Source: Antilocapra americana
Taxonomy: Eukaryota; Chordata; Mammalia; Artiodactyla; Antilocapridae
Direction: 5' to 3'
Assembly (NCBI GenBank): GCA_007570785.1
Contig: ML664199.1
Span: 18,681,050 to 18,745,049 of the forward strand
Length of the DNA: 64,000 bases
The notes beneath the pieces are model-generated. The model had not been told where the DNA came from. It saw only the letters and a list, made by a program, of their open reading frames with translations, and did not search any database. The first letter of the stretch is position 1; each line of letters opens with the position of its first letter. The position numbers were made by a program, and so were the translations under genes. This document shows positions 33,974-45,168 of the stretch, piece by piece.

Positions 33974-34494
33974 CTCTATGAAAAGATAAATTTAAGAGTA
34001 ATATGAATTACTTCACATTGTAAAATATTCAACCTATATCTACAACTATTGAAAACATAGAGCTAATTGCGAGTACTTCTAGAATCACAGATTGGTACCT
34101 GAAGAGAAGCTATAACTCTCAGTTATGTGAGAATGTATCCCTTTCATTCTGAGAAGGACGGTTCAATAAGGGAATTAATTTGCCCTTTCTCTTCCCTAAG
34201 CACTTCTACTGTTCAAATCCCCCTCTGCTCTGAAGCAGTGTCCATTTTGGTCTTTGCATTTGGTATAATCCATAAACCTTCACGGAATTTGATCACAGTC
34301 GCCTTTTGTTTTGAGGAAGGATATAGGACAAGACATACAGAGAATCCTAAAGGGTGTTAATCATGGGCCGAGGGGGTTCTGGGTGCCCATACTTAGTTGT
34401 GACAGAGACACTCCTGTTTCCTACATTTAGTGGGCGAGTGTGTGTGCTGGGGGGCATATCCTAGGCCCCCTGATGAGTTCCTGGTGGGAGATGT
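33974..34494. other. Unassigned sequence
   Basis: Nothing recognised. A 77-codon frame (34,127-34,360) has no domain. Confidence 0.4.
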
Positions 34495-34622
34495 CACAGA
34501 CGTGAGCATCTTGAGAGCAGGAAAGGACGCTTTCATTCATCTTTGCAGCATTAGTACCCAGCTCCTTCCTTGGTATTTAATACCTGCTCAGTGGGGGTTT
34601 GATGAGTTATTGGATGAAGCAC
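34495..34622 (+). repeat. L2 LINE 3' end, plus strand
   Basis: 'catcttgagagcaggaaagg', 'ttcattcatctttgcagca' and 'gatgagttattggatgaag' follow the L2 3' terminus. Together with the SINE at 34,676 it accounts for most of a 198-codon open frame (34,430-35,026). Confidence 0.55.
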
Positions 34623-34675
34623 CCCCTGCTGAAAGCTTTAGGAAGTGTTACCTTTCCCCACTTTTTCCTAAAGAG

Positions 34676-34873
34676 AAAGAAAGTGAAAGTCACTCAGTTG
34701 TATCCCACTCTTTGCGACCCCATGGACTATATGGTCCATGGGATTTTCCAGGCCAGAATACTAGAATGGGTAGCCTTTTCCTTCTCCAGGGGATCTTCCC
34801 AACCCAGGGATCAAACCCAGGTCTCCCACATTGCAGACAGATTCTTTACCAGCTGAGCCAAAAGGGAAGCCCT
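34676..34873 (-). mobile_element. Bov-tA SINE, minus strand
   Basis: Begins 'agaaagtgaaagtcactcag', contains 'gaccccatggactatatggt' and 'caaacccaggtctcccacat', ends 'aaaagggaagccc'. It belongs to the subtype whose 3' end reads 'gactttcactttc' in sense orientation, like the copies at 42,268 and 47,519. Confidence 0.94.
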
Positions 34874-37101
34874 AAGGTCATGGGCTATGCACATTCCAAG
34901 TCCATTTCAAGGATATCAATTCTGATCAAGGCAGGCCCAGCAGCTCTATTCTGGAACACATGTACTTCAGACAGTCTGACCGGAGAGCAGCCCTCAATTA
35001 TAACCTTAAGACTGTCCTACTCTTAAGGCTACATATATATATATATATAGCCTTATATCTCCTTATATCTTTATATAAGGATATAAGGAGCTCCTTATAT
35101 CTCATCAGCTGCATATTATATAGATTTCTATCATTTCTTCTTTTTCTTATTCCTTGCAGTAAGACAGCCTTCTGACCAGTGTTTACACATCCAGGGAAGA
35201 AAAAGAGAGCATCTGGTAGAGGTTTTCTCCCTCTTTCTGAATCCGACTCAACTGCCGAGCCTTCCACAGACCTTTCCATGAATTGCTCAAGAAATGGAAC
35301 TTAAATAAGCAGAATCCAGATCATGAACTGGTAAACCAAGTACCAGGCAGGAAGCAGGGATACAGGATTCTAGTTTCTCTCTGCCATTCAGTTTTAGCTG
35401 AATGATATCGCTGTCACAATTGTTCAAAACTTATGTAGTTTTACATTAATAAATTAATCACAGTATTTTCTTGGTTTTGCATATAGTGATGAACTATGGC
35501 AAGAAACTTTTAGGTCTGTTAGGTGCACACACAGCAGATTAAATAGATATTTCTAATGTTTATATGGCTTGCAGCATCTGGCTGAATGATACTTGTTACC
35601 TGACTCATTAAGAGCAAAGAAAATCTACTTGAAAACCATTTATTCACCACCACCCATGGTAGGTATTAAGGTTTTAAAGGTGAAGCAGCCAGAGTGCCTG
35701 TTCTTAAAAAGCATGCACACAAACAATTTTAGTAGAAAGTGATCATTTGTATCACTGAGAGTTCTTCAAATTGCAGAGGTAGTCTCAAAGAACAAAGGGA
35801 CTCCTTGCTGAAGAAAAAGGGTGGGAATGTTAGGAAGGCCCCCATGTAGTAGGATTACTTTACTCTCTAAGCTCCCTAGTAGTGCAAGAGCTGTCTGGGT
35901 GGGTGGTAGCTTTTGATGAGTATCTTCTTTTTGGCAAAGTAATGAGATACCACTGATTGGAGTTACTACAAATAGTGAGCATCAGACTTTAGTGTGAGCA
36001 TTGGATTCATGTGCTTTTCTATGGCAGTGAATGGTTCAGGTTTCAAATGGTGCATGTTTTCCTGCAATGAGCCTAAGGGAGGACATATTGCTGAGCAGAG
36101 CCTTAGAGATGGATTTACGGGCATGTTACTTAAGCTTTTAGATTTCTTGTCTTATTAGCAGTGGTGGGAATGGCTAAGGGGAGAAGAAGGAAGAGGCCAG
36201 ATTCGCTTGGTATGAAAATGATTTCATATTCATAGACTCAGAGCTCTGATAGCAAAATATTCCCATGTCTGCCTGTGAATCATCTCAGCCAGGGAACTTA
36301 GTACTGAGTCTGTTTATAGCAAATTCTCAAGAAATATTCTCTGCATCAATAAAGAGCTGTTAAGTCCTCACTATGTAACAGGGACTGTATTCAGCACTTA
36401 AATATTTGTAGAAAAAATTATTACAATATAATTAATTAAATGCCGAAGAAAAACCAAATGGCCTATGTGAGCATTTGGTTGCCATAAAAGGAATGAAATA
36501 TTGATTAACCTCTAACCACATGTCATACAAATGCACACTTCCCTAAATATGTAGCTTGCCAATGTCATCCAAGGGAACAATAATTTTTGTCTTTGTAAAA
36601 TGTTTACTTGTCAAGTAAAAGAGGAAATTAAGAGATTTGTTTGGCTTTGTGTTTATACTGGGTACTCTTCTAGCAGTGTTTCTCTACCACTTTTCTCTTC
36701 TATCAGACACATGTATTTGGGATCACCTATGCAAGAATGCAGCACTGAAGACCAAAAGTTGACATTGTAAAGTTAACGGAAACTCCTCTCAACATTTATG
36801 CTTTTGGAGGGGTAGAGGAGAGTATGGACCAGGTATACTTGAATCATTTCAAGGCTATACAGGGGCAAAAACAAATATAGAAGTTTTTAAAAACATATGT
36901 TTTTGGAAGATTGGGAAAGGACAAAGAAAGAATTAAGGAACTTTGATGTGTTGTTCGTCTGATAATCTTTTGTTATTAGGATGTAGTATTCCCAGTACAT
37001 GACATTTGAGAACTTTCAGTTTTTATTATGAATTCTCTACTTTTTTGTCACAAGTGAATAAAGAGTTCATCAGCCTAGTTTTTAGCTACCTAATGTATAA
37101 T
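34874..37101. other. Unassigned non-coding sequence
   Basis: No gene seen. It contains the AT-rich palindromic block at 35,051-35,101 and a possible MIR scrap at about 36,355-36,410 ('ctcactatgtaacagggact'). Confidence 0.45.
35051..35101. repeat. Overlapping palindromes and a tandem 10-mer
   Basis: CCTTATATCT is repeated twice (35,051-35,070). An 11-bp inverted repeat pairs 35,059-35,069 with 35,080-35,090. The stretch 35,080-35,101 is a perfect 22-bp palindrome with half GATATAAGGAG. The block follows a (TA)n run at 35,034-35,049. Confidence 0.9.
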
Positions 37102-37236
37102 GGCATCACTGACACAATGGACATGAGTTTGAGTTTGCTCCGGGAGTTGGTGATGGACAGGGAAGCCTGGTGTGCTACAGTCCATGGGGTTGCAAAGAGT
37201 CAGACATGACTGAGACTGAACTGAACTGAATTGAAT
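37102..37236 (+). mobile_element. BovB LINE 3' terminal fragment, plus strand
   Basis: Only the last 135 bp: 'ggcatcactgacacaatgga', 'ctccgggagttggtgatgga' and the (ACTGA)n tail. A short direct repeat, aatgta (37,092-37,097; 37,234-37,239), may be its target-site duplication. Confidence 0.88.
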
Positions 37237-37239
37237 GTA

Positions 37240-37956
37240 CAGTTGGCATTTGAAAATCACAACCAGTAAAGGTAGAAAAGCTCCATTTGTTGTGTCAGAG
37301 AAAATGGTTTCTTCAGTCATCACCCATACCAAAACATTACAGTTATGTGTCCAAGTTCTCCAAATAAGTCCAAACTCCTCCTTTTGGACAAGCCCTTTTT
37401 CTTTTGAAGCCTTCATAGAAAATTTGGTCAGGACCCCATAGAACAATATCTCTATCTGAAAATGGCCAAAAGAATTCTCAAAAATATATTGGAAAAAGAT
37501 AAGAGTTACCTGGAAGGTGAGAAATAGAGGGAAGGAAAGCTATTAGCTTCTGGAGTCTCTGCTCATGATCATCTGGAGAAGGAAAATAAGTTGAATTGGA
37601 ATAGAGTTCTTGGCAGGTAGGCTCATCTTCAGCTCACCTAAGCAATGATGCTGATTCAGTTCATTGAGCTTAAGGGCTACATCTGGACCCAGATTTCGTT
37701 GCAGAAGGCTCATGATTTTCTTTGAGTTCTGTCTTATTCTTCCTTACCTTCCAGAATTTGAATTTTCCTCATCCTCTCTTAGTTCTGTTTTCATCATCTT
37801 TTCCACTTGGCCTCTCTTCACTATTGGACAACATTGTGGACTTTCAATGTTTGCTGGTGTTTGTGGGCATCAGACAGTTTGCTGGCTGAGAGATTTGGTC
37901 ACAAGTCAGAAGCAAGGTATGGAAAGGTAGAGGGAAGGAAATGACAGTAAGTAAGT
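37240..37956. other. Unassigned sequence
   Basis: No feature supported; frames of 68-118 codons on both strands include BovB tail sequence or lack a domain. Confidence 0.4.
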
Positions 37957-37968
37957 AAAACAGACTTT

Positions 37969-38188
37969 GGGCTTCCCAGGTGGCGCTAGTGGTAAAGAAT
38001 CTGCCTGCCAGTACAGGAGACAAAAGAGACATGGGTCCAATCCCTGAGTCGGGAGGAGGTGGGCATGGCCAGACACTCCAGAATTCTTGCGTGGAGAATC
38101 CCACGGACTAAGGAGCCTGGCGGGCTATAGTCCATAGCATCTCAAAGAGTCGTGCACAAATGAAGCAAATTAGCACACACACATGCCC
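37969..38188 (+). mobile_element. Bov-tA SINE, plus strand
   Basis: 'gggcttcccaggtggcgcta' head with the 'gacaaaagagacatgggt' variant insertion. A perfect 12-bp target-site duplication, aaaacagacttt (37,957-37,968; 38,189-38,200), fixes both ends. The middle has lost part of the 'gaagatcccctggag' segment. Confidence 0.96.
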
Positions 38189-38476
38189 AAAACAGACTTT
38201 ACTGGTCAGATTCTTAACTATTCAAATAATATTTGGAAGAATAAATGAATTTCTAAAATTGTGCGATTTTAATTAGTTGTGTCATGGTGGTAGATATGCC
38301 AAAGTCAAGGTCGAGGGTCATTTGTTCACCTGGGATCCAAACAGAGGTTAAATAATGATTACTTAATTTATTAAAATAATATATTTGTGATCAGTCTAAG
38401 CTAATCTATATTTTATCTTCAAAAGCTATGGTGTGAGACTTGTTATTGTAGTCTTATGGCCTATTCTTTTGTATAC

Positions 38477-38517
38477 ATATATGTGTGTGTGTGTATGTAT
38501 ATATATATATATATGTA
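38477..38517 (+). repeat. (TG)n/(TA)n microsatellite
   Basis: A TATG/TG run passes into an uninterrupted TA run ending just before a BovB fragment. Confidence 0.85.
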
Positions 38518-38555
38518 AATCCATAAACAGGGAATAAAATCCTGTTCCCAGTGCC

Positions 38556-38850
38556 TTGAAGGAAATCAACCCTGAATATTTACTGGAAGGACTGATGCTG
38601 AATCTGAAGCTTCAATACTTTGGCCACCTGATGTGAAGAGCCGACTCATTGGAAAAGACCCTGATGCTGGGACAGATTGAAGCAGGAGGAGAAGGGGATG
38701 ACAGAGGATAAGTTGGTTGGATGACATCACCAATTCAATGGACATGAATTTGAGCAAGCTCCAGGAGATAGTGAAGGACAGGGAAGCCTGGCATGCTGCA
38801 GTCCATGGGATTGCAAAGAGTCAGACATGACGGAGCAACTGAACAACAAT
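38556..38850 (+). mobile_element. BovB LINE 3' end, plus strand
   Basis: About 295 bp from 'ttgaaggaaatcaaccctga' to 'acggagcaactgaacaacaa'. An 8-bp duplication, ccagtgcc (38,548-38,555; 38,851-38,858), flanks it. Confidence 0.92.
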
Positions 38851-39025
38851 CCAGTGCCCTGTGCCCTGAATATAAACCTTTATATTATTTCTCACCTGTA
38901 GGTCCCAGAGTTCCCCAAAGAGTAGACAGTGCCTAGATTTGGTTAGGAAGAGAGGACTGTCAACCGGTGGAGTTAGCTGTAGCATGAAGAGGGGGAAAGC
39001 ATGAAAAGTGCCTTTAAGCAGTACT

Positions 39026-39184
39026 TTTCAAATGTTAGTGGGCCTTAGAACCACCTGGAGGGCTCCGCTGGGGCCGTGTCTCAGAGGTTCTTATCCAGTG
39101 GGTCTGAGATGAGACCAGGAAATTGTGTCTCAGCAAGTCCCCAGGAGAGACTGAGCTGCTGGCCTGGAGAATTGCTCTAAAGTC
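39026..39184. repeat. MER5-like DNA transposon relic
   Basis: 'ttttcaaatgttagtgggcc', 'ccacctggagggctccgctg', 'ccagtgggtctgagatgaga' and 'ctgctggcctggagaattgc' match the MER5 group in order. Confidence 0.7.
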
Positions 39185-40752
39185 CAGGGGCATTTGAAAG
39201 GAGGAAAAGAGGAGCAATACAGTCTAACACCTCAATGGGTGAGGTTGGTTAGGTTAGCATACCAGCAACTTAATACCAGAGAAAGTCCCCATTTTTATAC
39301 TTTTATAGTGCTTTGTCTCAAGATTCAGACGGTTTCCTTTGAATATCAGGTACATTGTACTTCCTTGATGTTCATTTTCTGGGAAAAATTTGGTTTATTT
39401 GCTTTTGGGCTGCTTGTATGCTTAAGTCCACAAGATACCATCAGGGGGTCTTCACTAGTAACTTGGATTCTGCAAGACTGAGAATATCTATGCCCAACCA
39501 GGGCTTGGGAAAATGAAGAGTCCATATTTTAGTATTCCCACACCATTAGCAAAGACATGTGCTTTGTTTAAAATTTTGTCTAATTGTAGTCCTCTCCTTT
39601 GGAGCTCAGAGTCAGTTGGTGGGATAATTTATGTGGGGGATAATTTATAAAAAAAAAAATCTGGTAATATAGGAAAGAAAAAGAGTTTGGTTTGAGAAAA
39701 CTTAGGGGATATGATGACTATCTGCTCTACTTGAGAGAGGAAAAGAATGCATGTGGCTGGAGGAGTTTGATTTAGGGTGATAATGTTTGTAACATCAGAG
39801 AAATTGGGTCTATACAGCAGAAAAAGGCTATTTGAGGAAAAAAGAGCAAGTCTGAAATTTTGCTGTGTGTGTGTGTGTGTGTGTGTGCAGGTATGTTTAG
39901 AGTCTAAACATTCTTACTGTAATATCACAGTTGGAATGTCAGTACTAATGTTGAGTTCACCAACTCAGGGATATGATCTTTTGTGAATTCTTGAGGTTAC
40001 CTAGAGATCCAAGGCAACTGGATATTGGATACTACATCATTACCCTCTTTCCAAGATGGGTGATTTATTTGCTAGCTCCCCAGTCACCTGAAATGTTTGA
40101 ATACCTCGGGTTGTGTTTGGAGGCTTCAAGCTCTCCTGAGTCCGGCCATGTGAAATTCCCACTGCCTCCCAAGCTTCAGGTTTCACTCTTTGTACCCAAA
40201 GGGGCACTGTTGTCCCTTCTTCCTTAGCCAACCCTGGCACTGACCTGAGCAATTGGAACATTATAAAGAAAGAGTCATTGTTCCTAGAAGATCTGTAATA
40301 GAAGAATCTAGTGTAGTCTAGACTGCGAGGGAACATTGCTTTAAACCCAGTGACCCATGTTCCATACATCAAAGTCATTTGAGTGAGCAAGTGCATCTTT
40401 CTAATGTAAATGCATGTTGAAGTATTTGGAGCTGTGAGCCAGTTATTTTAATACTGTTTGCTTTAATCAGATCCACACTTAGCTAAGGTAATTAAGACAT
40501 TGGAGTTTCAAATTGGATTGGGAGAGGAAGGAAAAAGAAAAGAGACATACATAAGCTTTTGAAATTAGTCACATTCTCAGGCCTTCCATCACAAAATCTA
40601 AGACAAAAAACAAAACAATTAATATACTTGCTTCCACTGATAAATTCATTTCTTATGGTTCTTTGGGAGGGATATTTGAACTTCTGGTTCAAGTTGAGAG
40701 ACTAATCTTCAAATACTATCAGTATTCAAATACATCATGATTTATTTTCCAT
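39185..40752. other. Unassigned non-coding sequence
   Basis: A (TG)n run lies at 39,864-39,887. Opposed frames of 84 and 118 codons at 39,973-40,396 overlap on opposite strands and resemble no protein I know. Confidence 0.45.
39864..39887 (+). repeat. (TG)12 microsatellite
   Basis: An uninterrupted TG dinucleotide run. Confidence 0.95.
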
Positions 40753-40761
40753 TCAATCTTT

Positions 40762-40991
40762 GCATGTGTGTATGCTAAGCTGCTTCAGTTGTGTCTGACT
40801 CTGTGTAACCCCATGGACTGTAGCTGGCAAGGCTCCTCTGTCCATGGGATTCTCCAGGCAAGAATACTGAAGTGGATTGCTGTGTCCTCCTCCAGGGGAT
40901 CTTCCTGACCCAGGGATTGAACCTGTGTTTCTTACGTCTCGTGCGTTGGCCGGCGGGTTCTTTACAACTAGCACCACCTGGGAAACCTGAA
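40762..40991 (-). mobile_element. Bov-tA SINE, minus strand
   Basis: Reverse copy with the longer head variant ('gtttcttacgtctcgtgcg'). A perfect 9-bp duplication, tcaatcttt (40,753-40,761; 40,992-41,000), brackets it. CpGs retained in the head (cgtctcgtgcgttggccggcg in pieces) suggest a fairly young copy. Confidence 0.96.
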
Positions 40992-41210
40992 TCAATCTTT
41001 ATAAAATACAAAAATTATATTTTATCCCTGTAATTCAAAATGTTCAAGTCTGCAAAATCTGAGGCATAAAAAACAGCCCTTGAAATACTGCTTACTTTGG
41101 TTTTCCTAGAAAGTGATAGTATGGTGCTTATTCAAAACAGCAGAAATGGATCCAATGCCCTCAAAACACAGAAGGGTATTTTAAAAGTTACTAATAGATA
41201 CAAAGAAAAT

Positions 41211-41690
41211 TGTTACTTACCAGGATTCTTGGCCTCCTTAATGAATAGAAATTGATAAAAGGCCAGACAAGAAATTTAGGCAAGGCTTTACTGGGGCCCC
41301 TGATATAGCATGAAGGAGCAAGAATACCTAACAGGTTCCCTTGCTTGCTTACTCAAGGCAGGGATGAGCTGATTGCTTACATAGGGTGAGGGTAGGGGTG
41401 GGTTCAGGGGTCAGGTTGGAGAAGTGGCTTAGGTGGTTTGTGCTCCCCTTTGGTAGTCTGTTCAGGGACCATGAGCAGTACCCTGCTTTTGCTCTCAGCT
41501 CTTCAGAAGTGACAGGCGGGTTTTTGGTCTTTTTGTATCTCGTTGTCCATAATTTGCCTCAACTGTACATGTAGAGTTATTTTTAGTCCCTTGTAATTTC
41601 TTTGTATTTTGTTGTTCGAGGAGACATTTATCCAAGTACAAGCACTGCAGCAAAGGGTCCCAGGTCCCACCCTGTCTCAAAATCTCAATA
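41211..41690 (-). mobile_element. Probable solo LTR of an endogenous retrovirus, minus strand
   Basis: About 480 bp starting at 'tgttacttaccaggattctt' on the plus strand, which read in reverse ends in ...CA. The reverse strand shows a polyadenylation-like AGTAAA followed by 'gccttgcctaaatttcttg', in the order expected of a gammaretrovirus-like LTR. No retroviral coding sequence adjoins it, so a solo LTR is likely. The right edge is uncertain and I did not find a clean target-site duplication. I cannot name the family. Confidence 0.55.
41384..41402 (+). other. G-quadruplex-type motif
   Basis: GGG-TGA-GGG-TA-GGGG-T-GGG has four runs of three or more G with loops of 1-3 bases. It lies inside the probable LTR, on the strand opposite to LTR sense. 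Confidence 0.85.
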
Positions 41691-42267
41691 ATAAATTCCT
41701 AGGGAAAATGCAGAAGGTAAAGTGTTTTTATAGTTGTTATTTACTGTACTCTAAAACTTCTGAGACATATGTATGTATATATACATGTGCTGATACTGTA
41801 TTTTGACTACTTAAGTTTTGTATCTTAGTTCTTTTGATTGGTTCCAAATTCAGAGCAGATTTAAGATGATGAACAATCACCACCCTATAACTCTCTAAGA
41901 GATAGTGCTGCAGAGATTACCTAAAGAAGGTTATTTTAGGAATTTCCTTTTTTTGAAAAAGCTTTAATGTTTTCCTTACTCTTTAGCTCGGTCCATGAGT
42001 AAAGAGCTGAAGGGGTGGAAGAACTTGCGTTACTTACTTCTGTCCTACTCCACCATGACCGCACATACCCCCTTACAGTTACTTACGTGCCAACTGCCTT
42101 TCCCCCTCTCTCTTCCTTCCCCAACTCTGCACCACCAGGTACTGTGCTTTCTTTTTCACTGTCTTTGCCCTTTTCGTAAATTCTTCCTTTCTGTCTTACC
42201 CTACACAACTTCTCTGGCTCGTAAGGCTTTACTTTGTACTAAGAGTGTCACTACTTCACCCCTCCAG
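41691..42267. other. Unassigned sequence
   Basis: No gene or repeat recognised. The T/C-rich frame at 41,995-42,270 overlaps a SINE at its end and has no domain. Confidence 0.4.
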
Positions 42268-42567
42268 TGAAACTGAAAGTGAAAGTTGCTTAATCATGTC
42301 CAACTCCTTGCCACCCCATGGAATAGTCCATGGAATTCTCCAGGCCAGAATACTGTGGGTAGCCATTCCCTTCTCCGGGGATTTTTCCAACCCAGCGATT
42401 GAACCCAGGGCTCCTGTATTGCAGACGGATTCTTTACCTACTGAGTCACCAGGGAAGCCCCAGAATACTGGAGTAGGTAGCTTATCCTTTCTCCAGCACA
42501 TCTTCCCAACCCAGGAATTGAACAGAGGTCTCCTGCATTGCAGGTGGATTCTTTAGTAGCTGAGGGA
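42268..42567 (-). mobile_element. Composite (dimeric) Bov-tA SINE, minus strand
   Basis: A full monomer (about 42,268-42,461) is joined to a second unit without its own 3' half (about 42,462-42,567). In sense direction this is tRNA head, 'ggataagctacctactccag', then a complete Bov-tA. The copy at 47,406-47,716 has the same arrangement, so this is a composite family and not two chance insertions. Confidence 0.9.
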
Positions 42568-42644
42568 TTAATCACATACTGCATTGTAAAGTCACCTACA
42601 TTGGATTATCTCTTGTGTTGTTGTGATTAGGTATCATTCTATTT

Positions 42645-42865
42645 TGGGTTTCCCTGGTAGGTCAGTGGTAAAGAATCTGCCTGCAATGTAGTAGTTGCAG
42701 GATATGCAGGATCAATGCCTGGGTTGGAAGATCCCCTGGAGGAGGGAATGGCAGCTCACGCCAGTGTTCTTGCCTGGAGAATCCCATGGACAGAGGAACC
42801 TGATGGGCTATAGTCAATAGTGTCCAAAGAGTGTGACATGACTGAAGTGACTTAGCATGTACATG
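42645..42865 (+). mobile_element. Bov-tA SINE, plus strand
   Basis: From 'gggtttccctggtaggtcag' to 'gaagtgacttagcatgtaca'. An 11-bp duplication with one mismatch (tcattctattt 42,634-42,644; tcattctgttt 42,866-42,876) brackets it. It faces the minus-strand composite SINE about 80 bp away. Confidence 0.95.
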
Positions 42866-42876
42866 TCATTCTGTTT

Positions 42877-43229
42877 ATATAACAAGGTCTGAAAATTCTT
42901 TGAGGGCAGCCCTTAAATTTATACCTGCTGGTATATCTTGAAATTCTTTGCAAATATTAGATGTTTCATAAATAATGGTTGGTCAATGTACCTCGGACAG
43001 TCTTTGCATTATTGTTTTCAGGTAAATATTAAAATGTTTAAAAAAGATGGGATCTTTTTAATATTAAGATGTTAAAAAAGATGGGATCTCGAGGTGGGTG
43101 ATTTGTTTAGCCATAGTTTTAAAATTTGTAATTAGTTGTACTCCAATTAAGTTGCTAATGGAAGCTGACAGGAAGGACTAGTTGCTTCTATTTCAGCTTA
43201 ATACAAATAGTAGTAACATTCTTGAGTTT
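42877..43229. other. Non-coding sequence with a small tandem duplication
   Basis: A unit of about 35 bp containing 'aaaaaagatgggatct' is repeated in tandem at 43,025-43,058 and 43,060-43,090. Nothing else is recognised. Confidence 0.6.
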
Positions 43230-43432
43230 CTGCAACACAACAGTCAAGCTAAGCTTACTTTAGGTATTGCATTTAATCATTAAAAAGCTGTGATGCTGCT
43301 GCTGTCATTATCTTGTTTCACTAGAGAAGCTGAGCCTCCATATATTGCCAGGTTCTAGATGTCTGAGTTGGGATTTGCACTTGAGGCTTCTTGATACCAG
43401 AGCCCAAACTTTTAGCCATAATGCCATGCTAC
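43230..43432 (-). repeat. MIR SINE, minus strand
   Basis: Diverged reversed MIR: 'ttgcatttaatcattaaaaa', 'tgtttcactagagaagctga', 'gagttgggatttgcacttga'. Confidence 0.65.
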
Positions 43433-43542
43433 CATAAAGCTTTCCCATGTTCATTCTAACGGGGTGACTCAGGCACTCAACAGATATTCTTTGTGCTCGT
43501 CAGCTGTGGAGCTAACCCGACGGACTACGTCGGTTGCTAGAC

Positions 43543-43745
43543 TAGCGGTGGAGAGTATCACTCTGGAATCAGCTGGTCTGGAGCTTGAATCTAATGCTTG
43601 TTACATAGAAGCTAGGTGGTCAGAAAGAGTTAACCTTTCTGATCCTCAGTTCCATCATCTAAAATATCAAGATTGTCATTCTGTTAACTGAGATAATGCC
43701 AACAACATTCTTACCACAGGGCCTGTAAGTGCTCAAGAAATGTGA
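43543..43745 (+). repeat. MIR SINE, plus strand
   Basis: 'gcggtggagagtatcactct', 'gaatcagctggtctggagct' and 'gatcctcagttccatcatct' follow the MIR order. It lies 110 bp from a minus-strand MIR. Confidence 0.75.
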
Positions 43746-45168
43746 ACTATTGTTAATTACAATCTCCATTCAAACTACCAAAAATCACTTTAAGAAGGTA
43801 AGTGAGGCAATAAGCCACTGGAGTCTGTGCAAAAGGGATGCTTGAAAGGACAGAACTGCAGTCTCCCAGGGGCTTAGAAATAGATAGCATATCAATATTT
43901 TCTAAAAACTATTCTTTTCTTTAAATATAACAGTAATTGCGTGGCACCCATGAGGCTGCAAGCAGATCAATGAAGTCATGGAAGGATCTGGGGACCAAGG
44001 TCCTCATGAGCAAGTTCCTGTGTGACACATGCAGCCTCCCCCACACAACACTCCACTTCCTCTCTGCAGGGCTCTAGCTGAGCCTTGTGCATGGCATGGG
44101 TGGAACTCAGGCACGTGGGTGGAATGCTGTCATCAGAGAAGGTCTGGGGCAAAATTAGGAGTAAGATTTCCTTTCATAGAACCGAGAAAGTTGGAGAGTT
44201 TTTTTTTTATTTGACCCTTTTCTGTTTTTCTTCAAGTTCTCTGCTTTGTTTGGTAAAAGAACCTAGAACCGTGATAGTTTTATATCTGAAATACTGTGGT
44301 GCTAGAAAGAGCATCCTCTTTTGGGGAAAATGATCTTCCCATTCACTAGTCTAATGACTTTGGAGAAATCCTTGATGTGGTATGTAAAGTAGGGACCATG
44401 GTCATGCTACTTCTCCTTAACTTTCTGTTGTCGTGAGGCTCAAGGAAGGTACAGGTGTGAGGTCTCAAGCTACACAAATATTTTATAGAAAGGGCTGTCA
44501 TACAGCTGCTTTGTACCTTTGTCCCTCCTTCAGTTCTTTTTTCCTTGCATACTAATGAACTTATGGGGTATGTTCTCTTGCTTCCTGTACCATTTCCTCC
44601 CAATCTTCCCCCTCCTAAAGTCTGTGAAAAAGAAAAGGAAAGTTTAAAAAACAACTAACCAGTATGTTTATGTCATTGGCCTTCATCTGACAAGGGTGAA
44701 CATCTTGGTCCAGCCATGAACCAGTTACCCTTCCCTGCCCACAGTCCTTCTGAAGGCTGGTTGGAAAGGTAGCCCCATTGGGAACACTGCTCTGGTTGTT
44801 TAGGGCTCAGGCCTCTTCCATGTTCCTCAGCTCCAACCCAAGTGTCTGCTCAGGTATTTATTGAAGTCCTATCATCAGGCAAGAGACAATGTGTTATAGA
44901 TGAAGCAGTGAGGCCTGGAAAGAGAAGCCCCTCACTTTGAGCTAAGTGAGGAGGCAGGAAATGCACCTCTTCATGACATCATGCTGTGCTTCCTTCAGTC
45001 TACTGAACAACCAAAGAAAGAGAGAGCCAGGGCTTGAGGGGAGAGTTAGAGGGGCAGACATAGAATGAAAAAAAATGGAAGGGCTACTTATTTCCTTTTC
45101 TGACAATAAAAACATTTATACAAACATGCATATATACGATAATATATGCATAAATATGTGAGTACTCG
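43746..45168. other. Unassigned non-coding sequence
   Basis: No gene recognised. About 44,850-44,930 ('caggtatttattgaagtcct') may be an old MIR or L2 scrap. The 102-codon minus-strand frame at 44,346-44,654 has no recognisable domain. Confidence 0.4.

Noticed and set aside
34430..35026. 198-codon plus-strand open frame
   Set aside because: Its middle is an L2 3' end (34,495-34,622) and a minus-strand Bov-tA (34,676-34,873). The remainder resembles no protein.
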